The translations under genes were made by a program, and so were the position numbers. Source: Pycnococcus provasolii (taxonomy: Eukaryota; Chlorophyta; Pseudoscourfieldiophyceae; Pseudoscourfieldiales). Taken from it: DNA of 64,000 bases. Positions 9,311-19,700 of the stretch are shown here, piece by piece. The notes beneath the pieces were generated by a model. That model made no database searches. It was not told the DNA's origin and was given only the letters and a program-made list of their open reading frames with translations. Where the stretch lies: contig CP150567.1 of NCBI GenBank assembly GCA_049487715.1, forward strand, positions 558,001 to 622,000, given 5' to 3'. The stretch's first letter is position 1. Every line of letters begins with the position of its first letter.

Positions 9311-12300
9311 CTACGAAGCTTCTTCTTTTTCAGGACTCGCCACGGATCCAGATCGCTTGCGGATCGCAGCGAGCATTAAGTCACGCGCATCCATGTTCAA
9401 AGGCACACCGCCAAGAGTCTTCGGCTCTTCCTCCTTCGCCTCCTCCGGTGCTGCCGAAGCAACCCCTTTATTATCTTCCGGCGTCTCGGTGGCAGCATCC
9501 TCCGCGACTGCCACGAGCGCGGCTGACGCACGATCAGAAAACGGACTTGCCACAGATCCAGCACGCTTCCGAATCGCAGTCATCATCAAGTCACGCGCAT
9601 CCATGTTCAAAGGCACACCGCCAAGAGTCTTCGGCTCTTCCTCCTTCGCCTCCTCCGGTGCTGCCGAAGCAACCCCTTTATTATCTTCCGGCGTCTCGGT
9701 GGCAGCATCCTCCGCGACTGCCACGAGCGCGGCTGACGCACGATCAGAAAACGGACTTGCCACAGATCCAGCACGCTTTCGAATCGCAGTCATCATCATG
9801 TCACGCGCATCCATGTTCAAAGGCACACCGCCAAGAGTCTTCGGCTCTTCCTCCTTCGCCTCCTCCGGTGCTGCCGAAGCAACCCCTTTATTATCTTCCG
9901 GCGTCTCGGTGGCAGCATCCTCCGCGACTGCCACGAGCGCGGCTGACGCACGATCAGACAACGGACTTGCCACAGATCCAGCACGCTTCCGAATCGCAGC
10001 CAACATCATGTCACGCGCATCTAGCGTTAAAGGCACGCCACCAAGAGTCTTCGGCTTTTCCTCCTCCGGTGCTGCCGCAGCAACCGTGGAGTTGCCTCCC
10101 TCGCTAACATTCTTCGGCTCGGTGACGGTACCTCCCGCGCGTCCCACGAGCGCGGCCGACGCATGATCAGCTAAGCCAACCGCCACGCTTGCACTCCTCG
10201 GTCGCCTCTTGGCCACCTTTTCAGCCTTCTCCTTCTCCTTCTCCTCTTTCTGCACGTCCTTGATGACGACGTCGTACGAGGCAAGGAAGTTGCCGACAAT
10301 TTTCAATAGCGATGCCGGATCCTCCACTTTCGAAGACGACGAAAAAGGCGTCGAAGCCTTGCCCTTAGCCTTGGGAGATGCGGCACTCGCCTCAGCTTCG
10401 GGATCTCCGATGTACAACGCCAGCTCGCGGAGGCCAGCCTTTGTCGAGTCTTTAGCGCGCTTCAACTTCTCCATTTGCTCTCGAGCGCTGTCGCAGAAAG
10501 GAACCATCACGTCACGGAATCGGTCGAGCTCAGCCGTCGGTGACGACGGAACGTTTGCGGAGGAGTCGTCGCTGCCTGCCATGGTGTTCACAATCTCACT
10601 TTCCACGCTCGCGATGCCATTGGAAAGGATATCTATCTGACCGCTTACCGTGTGGAAATTCACGTTCAGAACCTTTCTTGTCGCCGCAAGCTCCGAGCTA
10701 AGCAGCGCGGCCGTCGGACTCTTCTTCATAACCTGCCTCACGACGAAGTGCAGCAAGCTCACCTTCTTGTCAATCCCGGACTTGACGTCGCGAAGCTGCA
10801 GAAGCGTTTCGAGGTGAAAGCCGGAGGCTCCACCGCGGAATGTGCCCGCGTTCAAGTGGTTGCCCGAAGCAAGAACCATCTGCAAAAGCAGTTTGAAGTC
10901 CTTGCTTGCCATCACCGATCCAGCGGCGGAATCCACGACATTGAGCGTTGCGCGAACTGCGGCAACACGCTCTTCGAAGGTTGCACGGAATATAAGCGCA
11001 TTGACGCGCCTCGCGAGCCGTGGAACATCCTTGATGACGAGGAAGAACTTCTCAACCGTTCCGAGTAATTCCCTATCGCCCTTGTATCCTTCGACCAACT
11101 TGATCTCCTCGCGTGTAGGGACAGCCTCCTTCAGCGTCTCGAGAGCCTCCACACTGAGCTCCGAATCGTCCATGCTCCTCAGCGCGCTTGCGATATCCTC
11201 GTGGCTCAATTTCTTGATGGAAGCCAGCTGGATGCTGAGATTGTGCGAACGCTTCGAGTCGATGAGATGCACAACCTCCTTCTTCTTTATCTCGACTTGT
11301 TTTGCCTTCTTCTTCATCTCCTTCGGATCTTCCTTACGGAAGAATTTTTCAAGTTCGCTGGTATCCACATCTGCAGAACCAGCCCATATTCCAGTGCCTT
11401 GAACAGCCTTGCTCAGGATCTTCCAATGAACGCTCTTGTACTCGTTCGATTTTGGCATCATAGCTGCCGGCACCTTGGCTCCAGGAGGAGGGGGTGGCGG
11501 CGGCGGTCCTTTCCTGCCACCAGGAGGGGGAGGATGGGGAGGAGGAGGGGGAGGGGGAGGAGGACCCTTGACACCAGGCGGTGGTGGAGGAGGCGGAGGA
11601 GGCGGGGGAGGTGGCGGTGCAGCTTTTGGAGGCGGAGGCGGGGGCGCGGGCGGCGGTTTCGGTGGTGCAGGTGCTGGTTCTTTCTTTTCCTCAATCGGCT
11701 GCTTCACAGAGCCTGTGCCTGTGGTGCTTCCGTCACCGATGCGCTTCGCATCTTCCAAGGAGACAAGAACCATGCCCTCCGGAATTCCAGCGATCATCGC
11801 GCCATCGCTTCCGCCCTCTTGCTCGGCAGATTTCCTCGCACCGCCCGCATAGGATGCGGGGGGAATATCCTTGAAGTACGAACGCATCAAGCTCTTCTCT
11901 TCCTCGGAGGGTTTCTCTGCTGCTACGACATGAACGCGTCCTGATTTCTTGTCGTGATCCAGCGATCCGGAGAGAGTTCCACTGTCACTGCGAGTGAGGC
12001 CAGCATGACTACCGCCATTCGACGGCATGTCAGCGTGGTTGTCAACATTCTCCTTGTTTCCTTCCTTCGTGGTGCCCACATCGCCATGAAGGTTGCCTGG
12101 GCGACCACGCGGAGCTGGCAACGGCGAGTCCAGGATCAGGCCAGCAAGCGGCACTCCGCCGGCAACGGGCGAGGTGCGAATGGCACTTAACGCTGGGGCA
12201 CCATGTCCGCCACCGTTTGTAACCGTGCCACCTTGGCGAGGCACAGACACGGCGGCGTTGGACCCGGCGACAGTCTCGTCTCCGCCACCGTTTGTAGCCG

Positions 12301-14791
12301 TGCCACCTTGGTGCGGCACAGACGCGACGGCATTGGACCCGGCGACAGTCTCGTCGGAAGCATGTCCGCCACCGTTTGTAGCCGTGACACCATGGTGAGG
12401 CACAGACACGACGGCATTGGACCTGGCGCCAACATCGTCCTCCACATCTGAACTATGCGCACTCGATGACGCGGTGCCACCGCCACCACCCAGCCGCCCA
12501 GAATCGTCAAGGCCGAGTAGAGAATTCCTCGAACTTGACCGCTTGCGATAGCGCTTGGTAGCATCGCCCACCGGCAGCTCATGCACGAAAGAGTCCTTCT
12601 GCTTACGCTGAGGCCTCGTGTGGCCATCGCCTTTGCCGCCGAGAGGGTCGAAGCTCTCGGATGGACGCTGCGATTGCGATGGAATCGCTCCGGCATGAGA
12701 AGATGGTCGTGAGGCTGCCAATGGAGGCCGAGACGAGGAGAGTGGCCCAGGCTCGGAAGCATCCACTTCCGCAGATGTCAGATCATCAGGCCCCTTTGCC
12801 TCCGCGGCCCCTGAGCCGCCTTCGCGGAATTGAGCCACGAACGCATCGCCGCGTGCTGCAGCTTCGGTAAGGCTGGAGTAATGTTGACTTCCGCCAGGTC
12901 CGGTCGCCGTGCTAGTGGTTATGCCGACAACGTCGGCACGAGCTTTGCCACCTAAGCCAAGCCCGGCAATTCCGCGGCCAAACTCGCTTCGTGCTCCACT
13001 TTGACTTGTGATACCCATAGAGCCACTCACGTTTGAGACTGTCTGTTCATTCTGCTGCTCTAGATTGTTTGCACGAGAAGAGACAGGCTCCGCACTTGCG
13101 TCGAGTCGCGCAGTCGTCCATCCACTATCCGTTTCGGTGCTGCTATTCCATCGACGCTGTTCGTCCACCGCAGCAGCGGTGACAGCTGCCACCTCTGCCG
13201 GAATATCGCCGTTGAGTAGCTCCACTGTCGCGCTTGCATCGCCAGACACTTGGCGGTGCAAGTAGGGCCGCTGGGTAGAGCTGTCGTTGCTGCCTGATGC
13301 TGCCGCATTTGCATTGTCGCCGACGTCGTCGCCATCGATGTACGCCGTTCGATCTCGATCCACGTTGGCGTGCAAGCCGCGATCTGGACGTGGCGCGGTG
13401 GGCACGCGGCGCCGCGCGGAAACCGCCTCGCCTCGGGGCAGCTGCAAGTCGAACGTATCCTTCGCCTTGCGCTGCGGCCGAGGTGGCAGGCTGCCAGCAG
13501 CCACTCCTGTGTTGGCGATTGCCAGCAGCGAGGGCGCCGATGACGAAGCCGTTCCGCCCGTTGCCATCGCCGATGTGCCGCCTGCCCTCGAGGCGAACGC
13601 ATGAGGCGGTGACCCCAGCTGAGACGTGTTAGACAGCGGCGGTGCGGATTCTGCCGCGCTCATTAGATCGAGGGCCGACTGGAATGTCGCTCCGAAAGCG
13701 CTGCCGGTGGAGTCCGACCCGCTCTCGGAGTTCGTGTCGCCGTCGGAGGATCCTAGTCTCGCGCCATCCGCCGCGCCAGTCGCCGGTGCTGGTGCACGCA
13801 CGAAATTGGACGGCCGAGCGTCGCCGAACGGGTTTCTGTGTGCGTAGGACTTTCCAGGCGCCGCCATGGGGCTCCACGCGCTTGCAGCACGTCTCACGGC
13901 TGACGGCGCTATGGCCGGTTGTTGGTCGGCGTCGACCTTCTTCTTGAATACCTTGTCCCTTTCCTTGACGACCGTGACTAAGAGTTTTGCGGCGAGAAAC
14001 GCGTCTTCGTCGCCACTCGACGCCTTCCCGTGCGGAGGACGGAAGAGCAGAGGTCCGAAGATGCGCGCGAGGTATTCAGCGGTGTACCCTGTCCGCGCGT
14101 ACGGCGCGCGCTCCTGCAGCTTTGCAAGCAGTGCGGCGAGGTGCCTTAAGATGCTGACGTGCTTCCTTTCTTCCTTTCCAATTTTTTCAATGAGCAGCTT
14201 GACGACGTACAGCCTCGTTTTGTAGTCGTTGATTTTGACCGCGGCTGTGAAAGCCTCGAAGTTCTTTCTCGCCGTGAGCGTGTCAGGCAGACTCGCGAGC
14301 GTGTCAACGAGCACCCACATGACCGCCGGTGCGGCGAGCGTCCTCGGCGTTTGCTGCGTGAACTGCTCGGTTGGCAAGGCGAGCCACCTGCGCACGTTCT
14401 CCCTTTCCGCGCGCGTTCCTTCCCCGGCCGACGAGTCTGCGTCTGCTGTTAGAAGGTCGTCCGTTGACCTTAAGGTTGCGTCTACGTCTGCGAACAGTTC
14501 TTTGGATTCCCAGCACATCGCGGTGTTTGCGAGGCAGATGATGGCCCTTTTGATAACTTGCAGCGCCTCCGCGTGTAGAATTGCCGCCTGCGAGCGCTGC
14601 GCGATGACAACGGAGAGGTCGCTCAGAACGTTATTTCCACCACCACCACCATGATTTCTCCGCAAGGCTGACATCTCGCCCCTCCTACTGTTGAGACGAT
14701 GATGATGATGCTGAGAGTTCATATGCGAGATTCCATAACCGCCAACAACTGCTGTTGAATCTGGGAGCTGAGCCATAGAAGAAGGCGCCAT
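9311..14791 (-). CDS. Formin with RhoGAP-like N-terminus, FH1-FH2 and repeated tail motif
   Basis: The predicted protein has 1826 residues and starts at the ATG at 14791. Residues ~150-250 look like the C-terminal half of a RhoGAP fold: KTRLYVVKLLIEKIG and, later, YLARIFGPLLFRPP. No arginine-finger motif is visible, so catalysis is doubtful. A long disordered Ser/Gly region follows. FH1 is at ~1035-1110, with runs of 8-13 prolines. FH2 is at ~1117-1475, with the hallmark SGNHLNAGTFRGGASGF and a DxKxxxDKKVSLLHF stretch. Formins nucleate and processively elongate actin filaments, with FH1 supplying profilin-actin. RhoGAP-like formins are known as class III in mosses and lycophytes. The tail (~1570-1820) is four copies of a ~70-residue unit carrying an MDARDLMxxAIRKR motif reminiscent of DAD or WH2. 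Family call is firm; regulation is inferred. Confidence 0.93.
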   Translation of the reverse strand: MAPSSMAQLPDSTAVVGGYGISHMNSQHHHHRLNSRRGEMSALRRNHGGGGGNNVLSDLSVVIAQRSQAAILHAEALQVIKRAIICLANTAMCWESKELFADVDATLRSTDDLLTADADSSAGEGTRAERENVRRWLALPTEQFTQQTPRTLAAPAVMWVLVDTLASLPDTLTARKNFEAFTAAVKINDYKTRLYVVKLLIEKIGKEERKHVSILRHLAALLAKLQERAPYARTGYTAEYLARIFGPLLFRPPHGKASSGDEDAFLAAKLLVTVVKERDKVFKKKVDADQQPAIAPSAVRRAASAWSPMAAPGKSYAHRNPFGDARPSNFVRAPAPATGAADGARLGSSDGDTNSESGSDSTGSAFGATFQSALDLMSAAESAPPLSNTSQLGSPPHAFASRAGGTSAMATGGTASSSAPSLLAIANTGVAAGSLPPRPQRKAKDTFDLQLPRGEAVSARRRVPTAPRPDRGLHANVDRDRTAYIDGDDVGDNANAAASGSNDSSTQRPYLHRQVSGDASATVELLNGDIPAEVAAVTAAAVDEQRRWNSSTETDSGWTTARLDASAEPVSSRANNLEQQNEQTVSNVSGSMGITSQSGARSEFGRGIAGLGLGGKARADVVGITTSTATGPGGSQHYSSLTEAAARGDAFVAQFREGGSGAAEAKGPDDLTSAEVDASEPGPLSSSRPPLAASRPSSHAGAIPSQSQRPSESFDPLGGKGDGHTRPQRKQKDSFVHELPVGDATKRYRKRSSSRNSLLGLDDSGRLGGGGGTASSSAHSSDVEDDVGARSNAVVSVPHHGVTATNGGGHASDETVAGSNAVASVPHQGGTATNGGGDETVAGSNAAVSVPRQGGTVTNGGGHGAPALSAIRTSPVAGGVPLAGLILDSPLPAPRGRPGNLHGDVGTTKEGNKENVDNHADMPSNGGSHAGLTRSDSGTLSGSLDHDKKSGRVHVVAAEKPSEEEKSLMRSYFKDIPPASYAGGARKSAEQEGGSDGAMIAGIPEGMVLVSLEDAKRIGDGSTTGTGSVKQPIEEKKEPAPAPPKPPPAPPPPPPKAAPPPPPPPPPPPPPPGVKGPPPPPPPPPHPPPPGGRKGPPPPPPPPGAKVPAAMMPKSNEYKSVHWKILSKAVQGTGIWAGSADVDTSELEKFFRKEDPKEMKKKAKQVEIKKKEVVHLIDSKRSHNLSIQLASIKKLSHEDIASALRSMDDSELSVEALETLKEAVPTREEIKLVEGYKGDRELLGTVEKFFLVIKDVPRLARRVNALIFRATFEERVAAVRATLNVVDSAAGSVMASKDFKLLLQMVLASGNHLNAGTFRGGASGFHLETLLQLRDVKSGIDKKVSLLHFVVRQVMKKSPTAALLSSELAATRKVLNVNFHTVSGQIDILSNGIASVESEIVNTMAGSDDSSANVPSSPTAELDRFRDVMVPFCDSAREQMEKLKRAKDSTKAGLRELALYIGDPEAEASAASPKAKGKASTPFSSSSKVEDPASLLKIVGNFLASYDVVIKDVQKEEKEKEKAEKVAKRRPRSASVAVGLADHASAALVGRAGGTVTEPKNVSEGGNSTVAAAAPEEEKPKTLGGVPLTLDARDMMLAAIRKRAGSVASPLSDRASAALVAVAEDAATETPEDNKGVASAAPEEAKEEEPKTLGGVPLNMDARDMMMTAIRKRAGSVASPFSDRASAALVAVAEDAATETPEDNKGVASAAPEEAKEEEPKTLGGVPLNMDARDLMMTAIRKRAGSVASPFSDRASAALVAVAEDAATETPEDNKGVASAAPEEAKEEEPKTLGGVPLNMDARDLMLAAIRKRSGSVASPEKEEAS
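9381..10050 (-). repeat. Tandem 210-bp repeats in the formin tail
   Basis: Units begin near 9381, 9591, 9801 and 10011. The first three are almost identical at the DNA level (a few substitutions in 210 bp); the fourth is shorter and diverged. The near-identity points to recent duplication or gene conversion. The plus-strand frames through this array are shadows. Confidence 0.92.
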
Positions 14792-15532
14792 AGGAACGCA
14801 ATGTTCACGATGGATGACGCGTAATAACAATGTGTGCGGATGAGGAGGGCGAGGGCAGAGGGGAGGACCAGACCCCAGGGGGGAGGTGGAGAGATCTGGT
14901 CGAGAGGGTTGTACCCGGAATTGGAAGAAAGCCCTGGGGTGAAAGGCACCTAATAATTAGCCAATTACCTGGAAAAGGTACTTACCTGGAAATGCATTGG
15001 GGTCCCTCGGAATTTACGACGGGGGCGGGCTTAACCGGCTGTCCGGGGAAAGCCAAGCCGAATAGCCGATTTGATTTAACAATAACAACCAGTTTTTCAG
15101 AGTCAGAGCACGTGAAGGAACGAAGTTTCAGCTTGAAGGTTTTTCAGTCAACGGCTCTTTCTTTCGTTGTTTCTTTCGTCCGTGAGGTGAGGCGAACTTC
15201 AGGCTTCGTGCTTGGTCAATCCAGCTGATATAGTTGGTAAGGTAGGATCAAAAGTCTAGTGTTTCTTTGACGAGATATGCACTGCACGTTCAGTTCAGCA
15301 AACATCAGGGATCCGATTATTTTGTAAGGAGAGGACATTATTACCCTTGGGCCTTGGGAAGGAATTCCAACAAAGGCTTAAGGCTTCAATTTGTTTCGGC
15401 CAGCTTCGTCATGAAGGAACGATGAGATGTCTTCCATCCATGGGGTGGGGCAACATTTTATTTGGGCTTCTTAGTTCTTACTTTGTAGTTACTCCCGTAC
15501 AGTACGGTACGGTACGCCGGGTACGGTAGCTT
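14792..15532. other. Intergenic region between IMPase-like and formin genes
   Basis: No gene is recognised. A 132-codon plus frame at 14830-15228 has unremarkable composition and no motif. Near 15500-15530 there is a short GTACG/GTACGGTAC repeat next to the 3' end of the IMPase-like gene. The promoter of the formin must lie just above 14791. Confidence 0.4.
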
Positions 15533-16498
15533 TTATTCTGGTGGTGTATATCCGGGCTCGCTCGGCGCGCACGGCACCGCGCTCAGCACGCCCGCTAGCG
15601 CTTCCGCTATATGTGTATTAGCCGCGCACAAAACGCGGCGACCCCCTATGCTGAACGCCGCGCCGCTCGGGTCAACGGTCACGCCGCCAGCCTCTGTCAC
15701 GATGCACCAACCCGCCGCGCAGTCCCAAGGACCGCCGAACCCGATTTCGAAAAACGCGTCGAGACGACCGGCGGCGACGTAGCACATCTGAAGAGCGCAG
15801 CTACCCACGGCGCGAATCCCGCGAACGTGAGGCATGATCGCGGCGAGGCGGCTGTTCGTCGCCTGCACCACCTCAGGAACGCGCGATGCGCCAACCTCCG
15901 TGCCAACGAGAGCAGACTTGAGCGCCTCCAAACCTGTCGGCAAGGGAGGGTCAGGATGCGACACCTGCGTGCCTGCGACGTACATGGGACGGCCGTTAAG
16001 ACGGGCACCCTTCCCGCGCGTCGCGGTGAATAGCTCGTCTGTGATGGGGTTGTACACGACACCCATCAAAGGCGTGCTGTCGTCAATAACCAGTCCAATG
16101 GACACGCAGCTCATCGGGTAGCCGTGCACGAAGTTCGTCGTCCCGTCGACGGGGTCCACATACCACGTCGGCGTTCCCTTATCCGGCTCCGTGCGGGGAA
16201 CAACGACGGGATGGCGGTACCCAGCAAGCGCCGAGTTGTCGAGGTCTCCCGCCTCGGAAGTTCCCTCCTCACCCACGAATCTGTGCGTGGGAAAGTACCC
16301 CTTGATGCGCCCAAAAATCAAACGCTCCGCCGCCTTGTCGGTATCCGTGACCAAGTCCGCGGGACCGGACTTGGTCGAGAGCACCTTCGACTTGTCCCAC
16401 GCCTGCCTGATGAGCGCGCCGGCGTCACGCGCGGCGTCGATGGCGATGCACTCCGCCTCAGACGCGAGACGGTCGAAGTACGACGCCGTGTTCGCCAT
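15533..16498 (-). CDS. Inositol monophosphatase-family phosphatase
   Basis: The predicted protein has 321 residues and starts at the ATG at 16498; length is close to the family norm of 270-330. Metal-binding motifs are present: FVGEEG (~73-78), WYVDPVDGTTNFVHGYP (~112-128) and GGPWDCAAG near residue 260. These correspond to the Mg2+ ligands of IMPase enzymes, which hydrolyse inositol 1-phosphate and related sugar phosphates. No clear targeting peptide is seen. The family also includes histidinol-phosphatase-like and galactose-1-phosphate-phosphatase relatives, so the substrate cannot be fixed. It is tandem with, and downstream on the minus strand from, INO80. Confidence 0.92.
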   Translation of the reverse strand: MANTASYFDRLASEAECIAIDAARDAGALIRQAWDKSKVLSTKSGPADLVTDTDKAAERLIFGRIKGYFPTHRFVGEEGTSEAGDLDNSALAGYRHPVVVPRTEPDKGTPTWYVDPVDGTTNFVHGYPMSCVSIGLVIDDSTPLMGVVYNPITDELFTATRGKGARLNGRPMYVAGTQVSHPDPPLPTGLEALKSALVGTEVGASRVPEVVQATNSRLAAIMPHVRGIRAVGSCALQMCYVAAGRLDAFFEIGFGGPWDCAAGWCIVTEAGGVTVDPSGAAFSIGGRRVLCAANTHIAEALAGVLSAVPCAPSEPGYTPPE

Positions 16499-16730
16499 AT
16501 ATATCTACAGATTCGTGTGGGAGAAAAGGGATCTCTCGGATAAGAAAAAAAGGGAAAAACACAACCCAAAAAACTGAACGGGAAAAAGCGAGGCAACCAA
16601 ACCCCCAAACCTTTTCCCCCTTTGGGAGTTCACAAACCCCCAACTGGCCCGTCCGTTTCCGACAACCACCGCGAAAGTTATGCATTGGTAGAATATGTAT
16701 CAATCGAAGATCATGTCACAAAACTTGTAT

Positions 16731-19700
16731 TTACTTTCCGACAGCCTGCTGGCCTTCACCAGCACCTTTTCCATCGCTGGCGTCATTACCGCCGCCATTG
16801 CCGCCGCCTCCGTCGTCGTCGTCGTCGTCGTCGTCGCGAAGCAGGTCGAGCACGTCCTCAGCGGCAAACTCCGACGGATTCATCGCTGGACCTTTTTCTG
16901 AGCCAGCGCCTTCATTTTGACCGTCGCCATTCTCCACAGTCTCCATCTGCGCCGTCTCACCTGTCATCACCATCTCCTGCACCTTCGCCTTCTGAGCCGC
17001 ACGTTTCAAGATGCGCTCCTCCACGGAGTGCTTCGACACAAGCCGGTACACAGTCACGTCGCGCGTCTGACCAAGGCGGTGAGCACGGTCCTCCGCCTGC
17101 GCGTCCACCGTGGGATTCCAGTCGCTGTCGTAGAAAATCACCGTGTCCGCAGCCGTCAGGTTGATGCCGAGACCACCCGCACGCGTGGACAGCAGGAAGC
17201 AGAACGCACCGTCGCTTTTCTGATAGTCGGCAACCATGTCGCGCCGCTCGCCAATCGAACAGCTGCCGTCAAGTCGCACGAATGTGTATCGACGGTAATT
17301 CAGGTAATCCTCGAGTAGGTCGAGCATGCGCGTCATCTGCGAAAAGATCAGCACACGATGGCCCTCCGCGCGGAGGCGCGGAAGGAGTCGGTCGAGAGCG
17401 AGCATCTTGCCGCTATCTGCGAGGCTGCGCGCTAGCGCATAACCTTGCATCGGATACGGCGTCTCGCGGCTGAGCGGGCTGTCAGCCTTGAACAGGCTTG
17501 GCACGTGAAGCTCGGACGCGTCCACCGCAAATCGCGCGACGTCGCGAGCACGAACCGGCTTATCCACCTCTGCGTCGAACGGCCTATCCACCGGACGTCG
17601 AGACGGAAGGAGCAGGCGGTGGCGAGCGCTCAGATACAGAGCCGTTCCCGTGACGGTAGGAAGGTGCGGCTGCTGCCGCGTCGGCCAGGCGGCGCGTGCC
17701 CCCGAGTACAGGGTGCGGTAGCGGGACCGGTACGCGTTCTCCGCGCCGCAGAGATCGGCGCTCGCGAGAGTGCCGACGAGAAGGTGTCGAACGCATGCAC
17801 GGCTCGACGCACCGAGCACGTGAGATGCCATGCCAGAGCCGGGAGAGCAGACGTCGACGGGAGGTGCCATGACGCGGCTGCCGTGTAGAACCACGCCATT
17901 CGTGAGAATGCGCCGAATCGTCAAGCGCGCGTTCCACGAGCGAGCCTGAGGGCTTTGCACGAGAGGTGGAACGTCGCCGAGCGGTGCGCTCACGCAAAAG
18001 CCTAGCTCGCGAAACAGGCAGGCATCCTCGCGAGGTGAGGCGGCGGCTTCGGCGCCCTTTGCCGATGATGAGAGCGGGCCGGGAGTCTTCCACGCGCCCG
18101 TGGCGCCTTCGCGCACCGCAAGCACCATTTTTGGCTGGCGACGAGGAGCATCCAAACCCCAAGCCGCGGGGCGCGAGTGCAGCAACGACAAATTGCCGAG
18201 CACCTGCACGGCATCGTCGCCGTCGTCAAGAGGCGCAACGTAGCGCATCTCCTCGCAGCGCAGGAGCACGTACGGATCCCAGAGCTTCTTCTTCGCCCGT
18301 TTCGCCTGCGACTCGCCAGCCTCCTCGCCTGCCACACGCTCGGAGCGCGTGAACAGCCGTTCGGCGCGAATTTGCCTCGCTAGGCGATGAGGGCAGTGCT
18401 TACCCGAACCGCGAGGTGCCAAATTGCCGTCGACGTCCAAACCACGTGTACAGTACAGCAGGCTGGTGAGGGCATCGCCAGTAATGAAAAATTCCATCTC
18501 CGATGCCGACATGTCAAGCACGCGTGCCAGGCTACCGAGACTGCGCGACGGCAACGATGCCGCAGAAAGCTTGTTGTAGCCAAGCAAGCTTGCGTGAATC
18601 GACGGTGGGCTTGCGATGCTTGCCGTCATGGAGTACGGAATGCGGTTGGGTGCCAGTACCCTCGCGGCTGCGTGCCAGATGCAAGCCGCGCCGCCTCGCG
18701 CACGTGGCACGGCGACACGTGGGCGAGTCCACTCGCCGGGCTCGGTGCCATCCGCTCGGCGCGGCATCGGCACCGCACCCGTGCATCGTACAAAATCGTC
18801 GAGAACGAGGCGAGGCAGTGGAAAGGTGATCTCCGACTGCCCCGAACGATCCCATAGGCTCGGCTTCACGCCGTACGGCGGCGGCGGGGGTGACGTCGTC
18901 GTGCGGCACATCGCAAAAGGCACTCTCAGATCCTGGCTCTCGAACAGCTCTGGGTGGTTGCACACCTTGCGCAGGTGAATGATGATGTTCATCAAGTTCG
19001 CGACGCGCTTGTCGTTCGCCGAGATGCCGTGCGCGGCGCCGCTCTTCATCATTGCCATGAGCTCGTCGACAGGAATCTTGTTGCGTATGGCGCGGTACAG
19101 GCTCTTCTGGCGGCTGCTCATGTCCACCTTCACCTTCACCACAATCTTCTTGGGCATCTCCGCCTCGACGTCCTTCTTGACGCGGCGCAGCACGAACGGC
19201 TGCAGGACGGAGTGCAATCGCTTGAGCTGAAGCTCGTTCTGGCCGTCAATCTTGTTATCCTTGACGCTCCCCTCGATGCCTTTTGAGAACCAATCGCTGA
19301 AGTGCTCGTGGCTGTCGAAGAGCGATGGCATAACGAAGTGCAGGAGCGCCCACAGCTCTGCGAGGTTGTTCTGCACCGGCGTTCCCGTGAGCAGCAGGCG
19401 ATTGCGGCACGAGAAGGAGAGCAGGCTCTTCCAGCGCACGCTGTTCGCGCTTTTGATTGCCTGCGCCTCGTCGAGCACCATGAATTGCCACTTGATGCGG
19501 CGGAAGTACTTTTCGTCCTGCACGGCAATCTGGTACGACGTCACGAGCACGTGGAATTTGGCGTTGCGTACGTACAGATTCTTTCCCGTGCTGAAATTTC
19601 GCCGAAGGACCGCACGCTCGCTCGCGGCTCCCCAGTACGGCAGAAGTTTGAACTCGGGAAGGAACTTCGCAATCTCGTTGCACCAGTTGGGCAGCGTGGA

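Noticed and set aside
9172-10166. Plus-strand repetitive frames (311 and 269 codons)
   Set aside because: Antisense shadows of the 210-bp formin tail repeats.
14830-15228. 132-codon plus frame upstream of the formin
   Set aside because: No motif, no neighbour support, and it would overlap the formin promoter.
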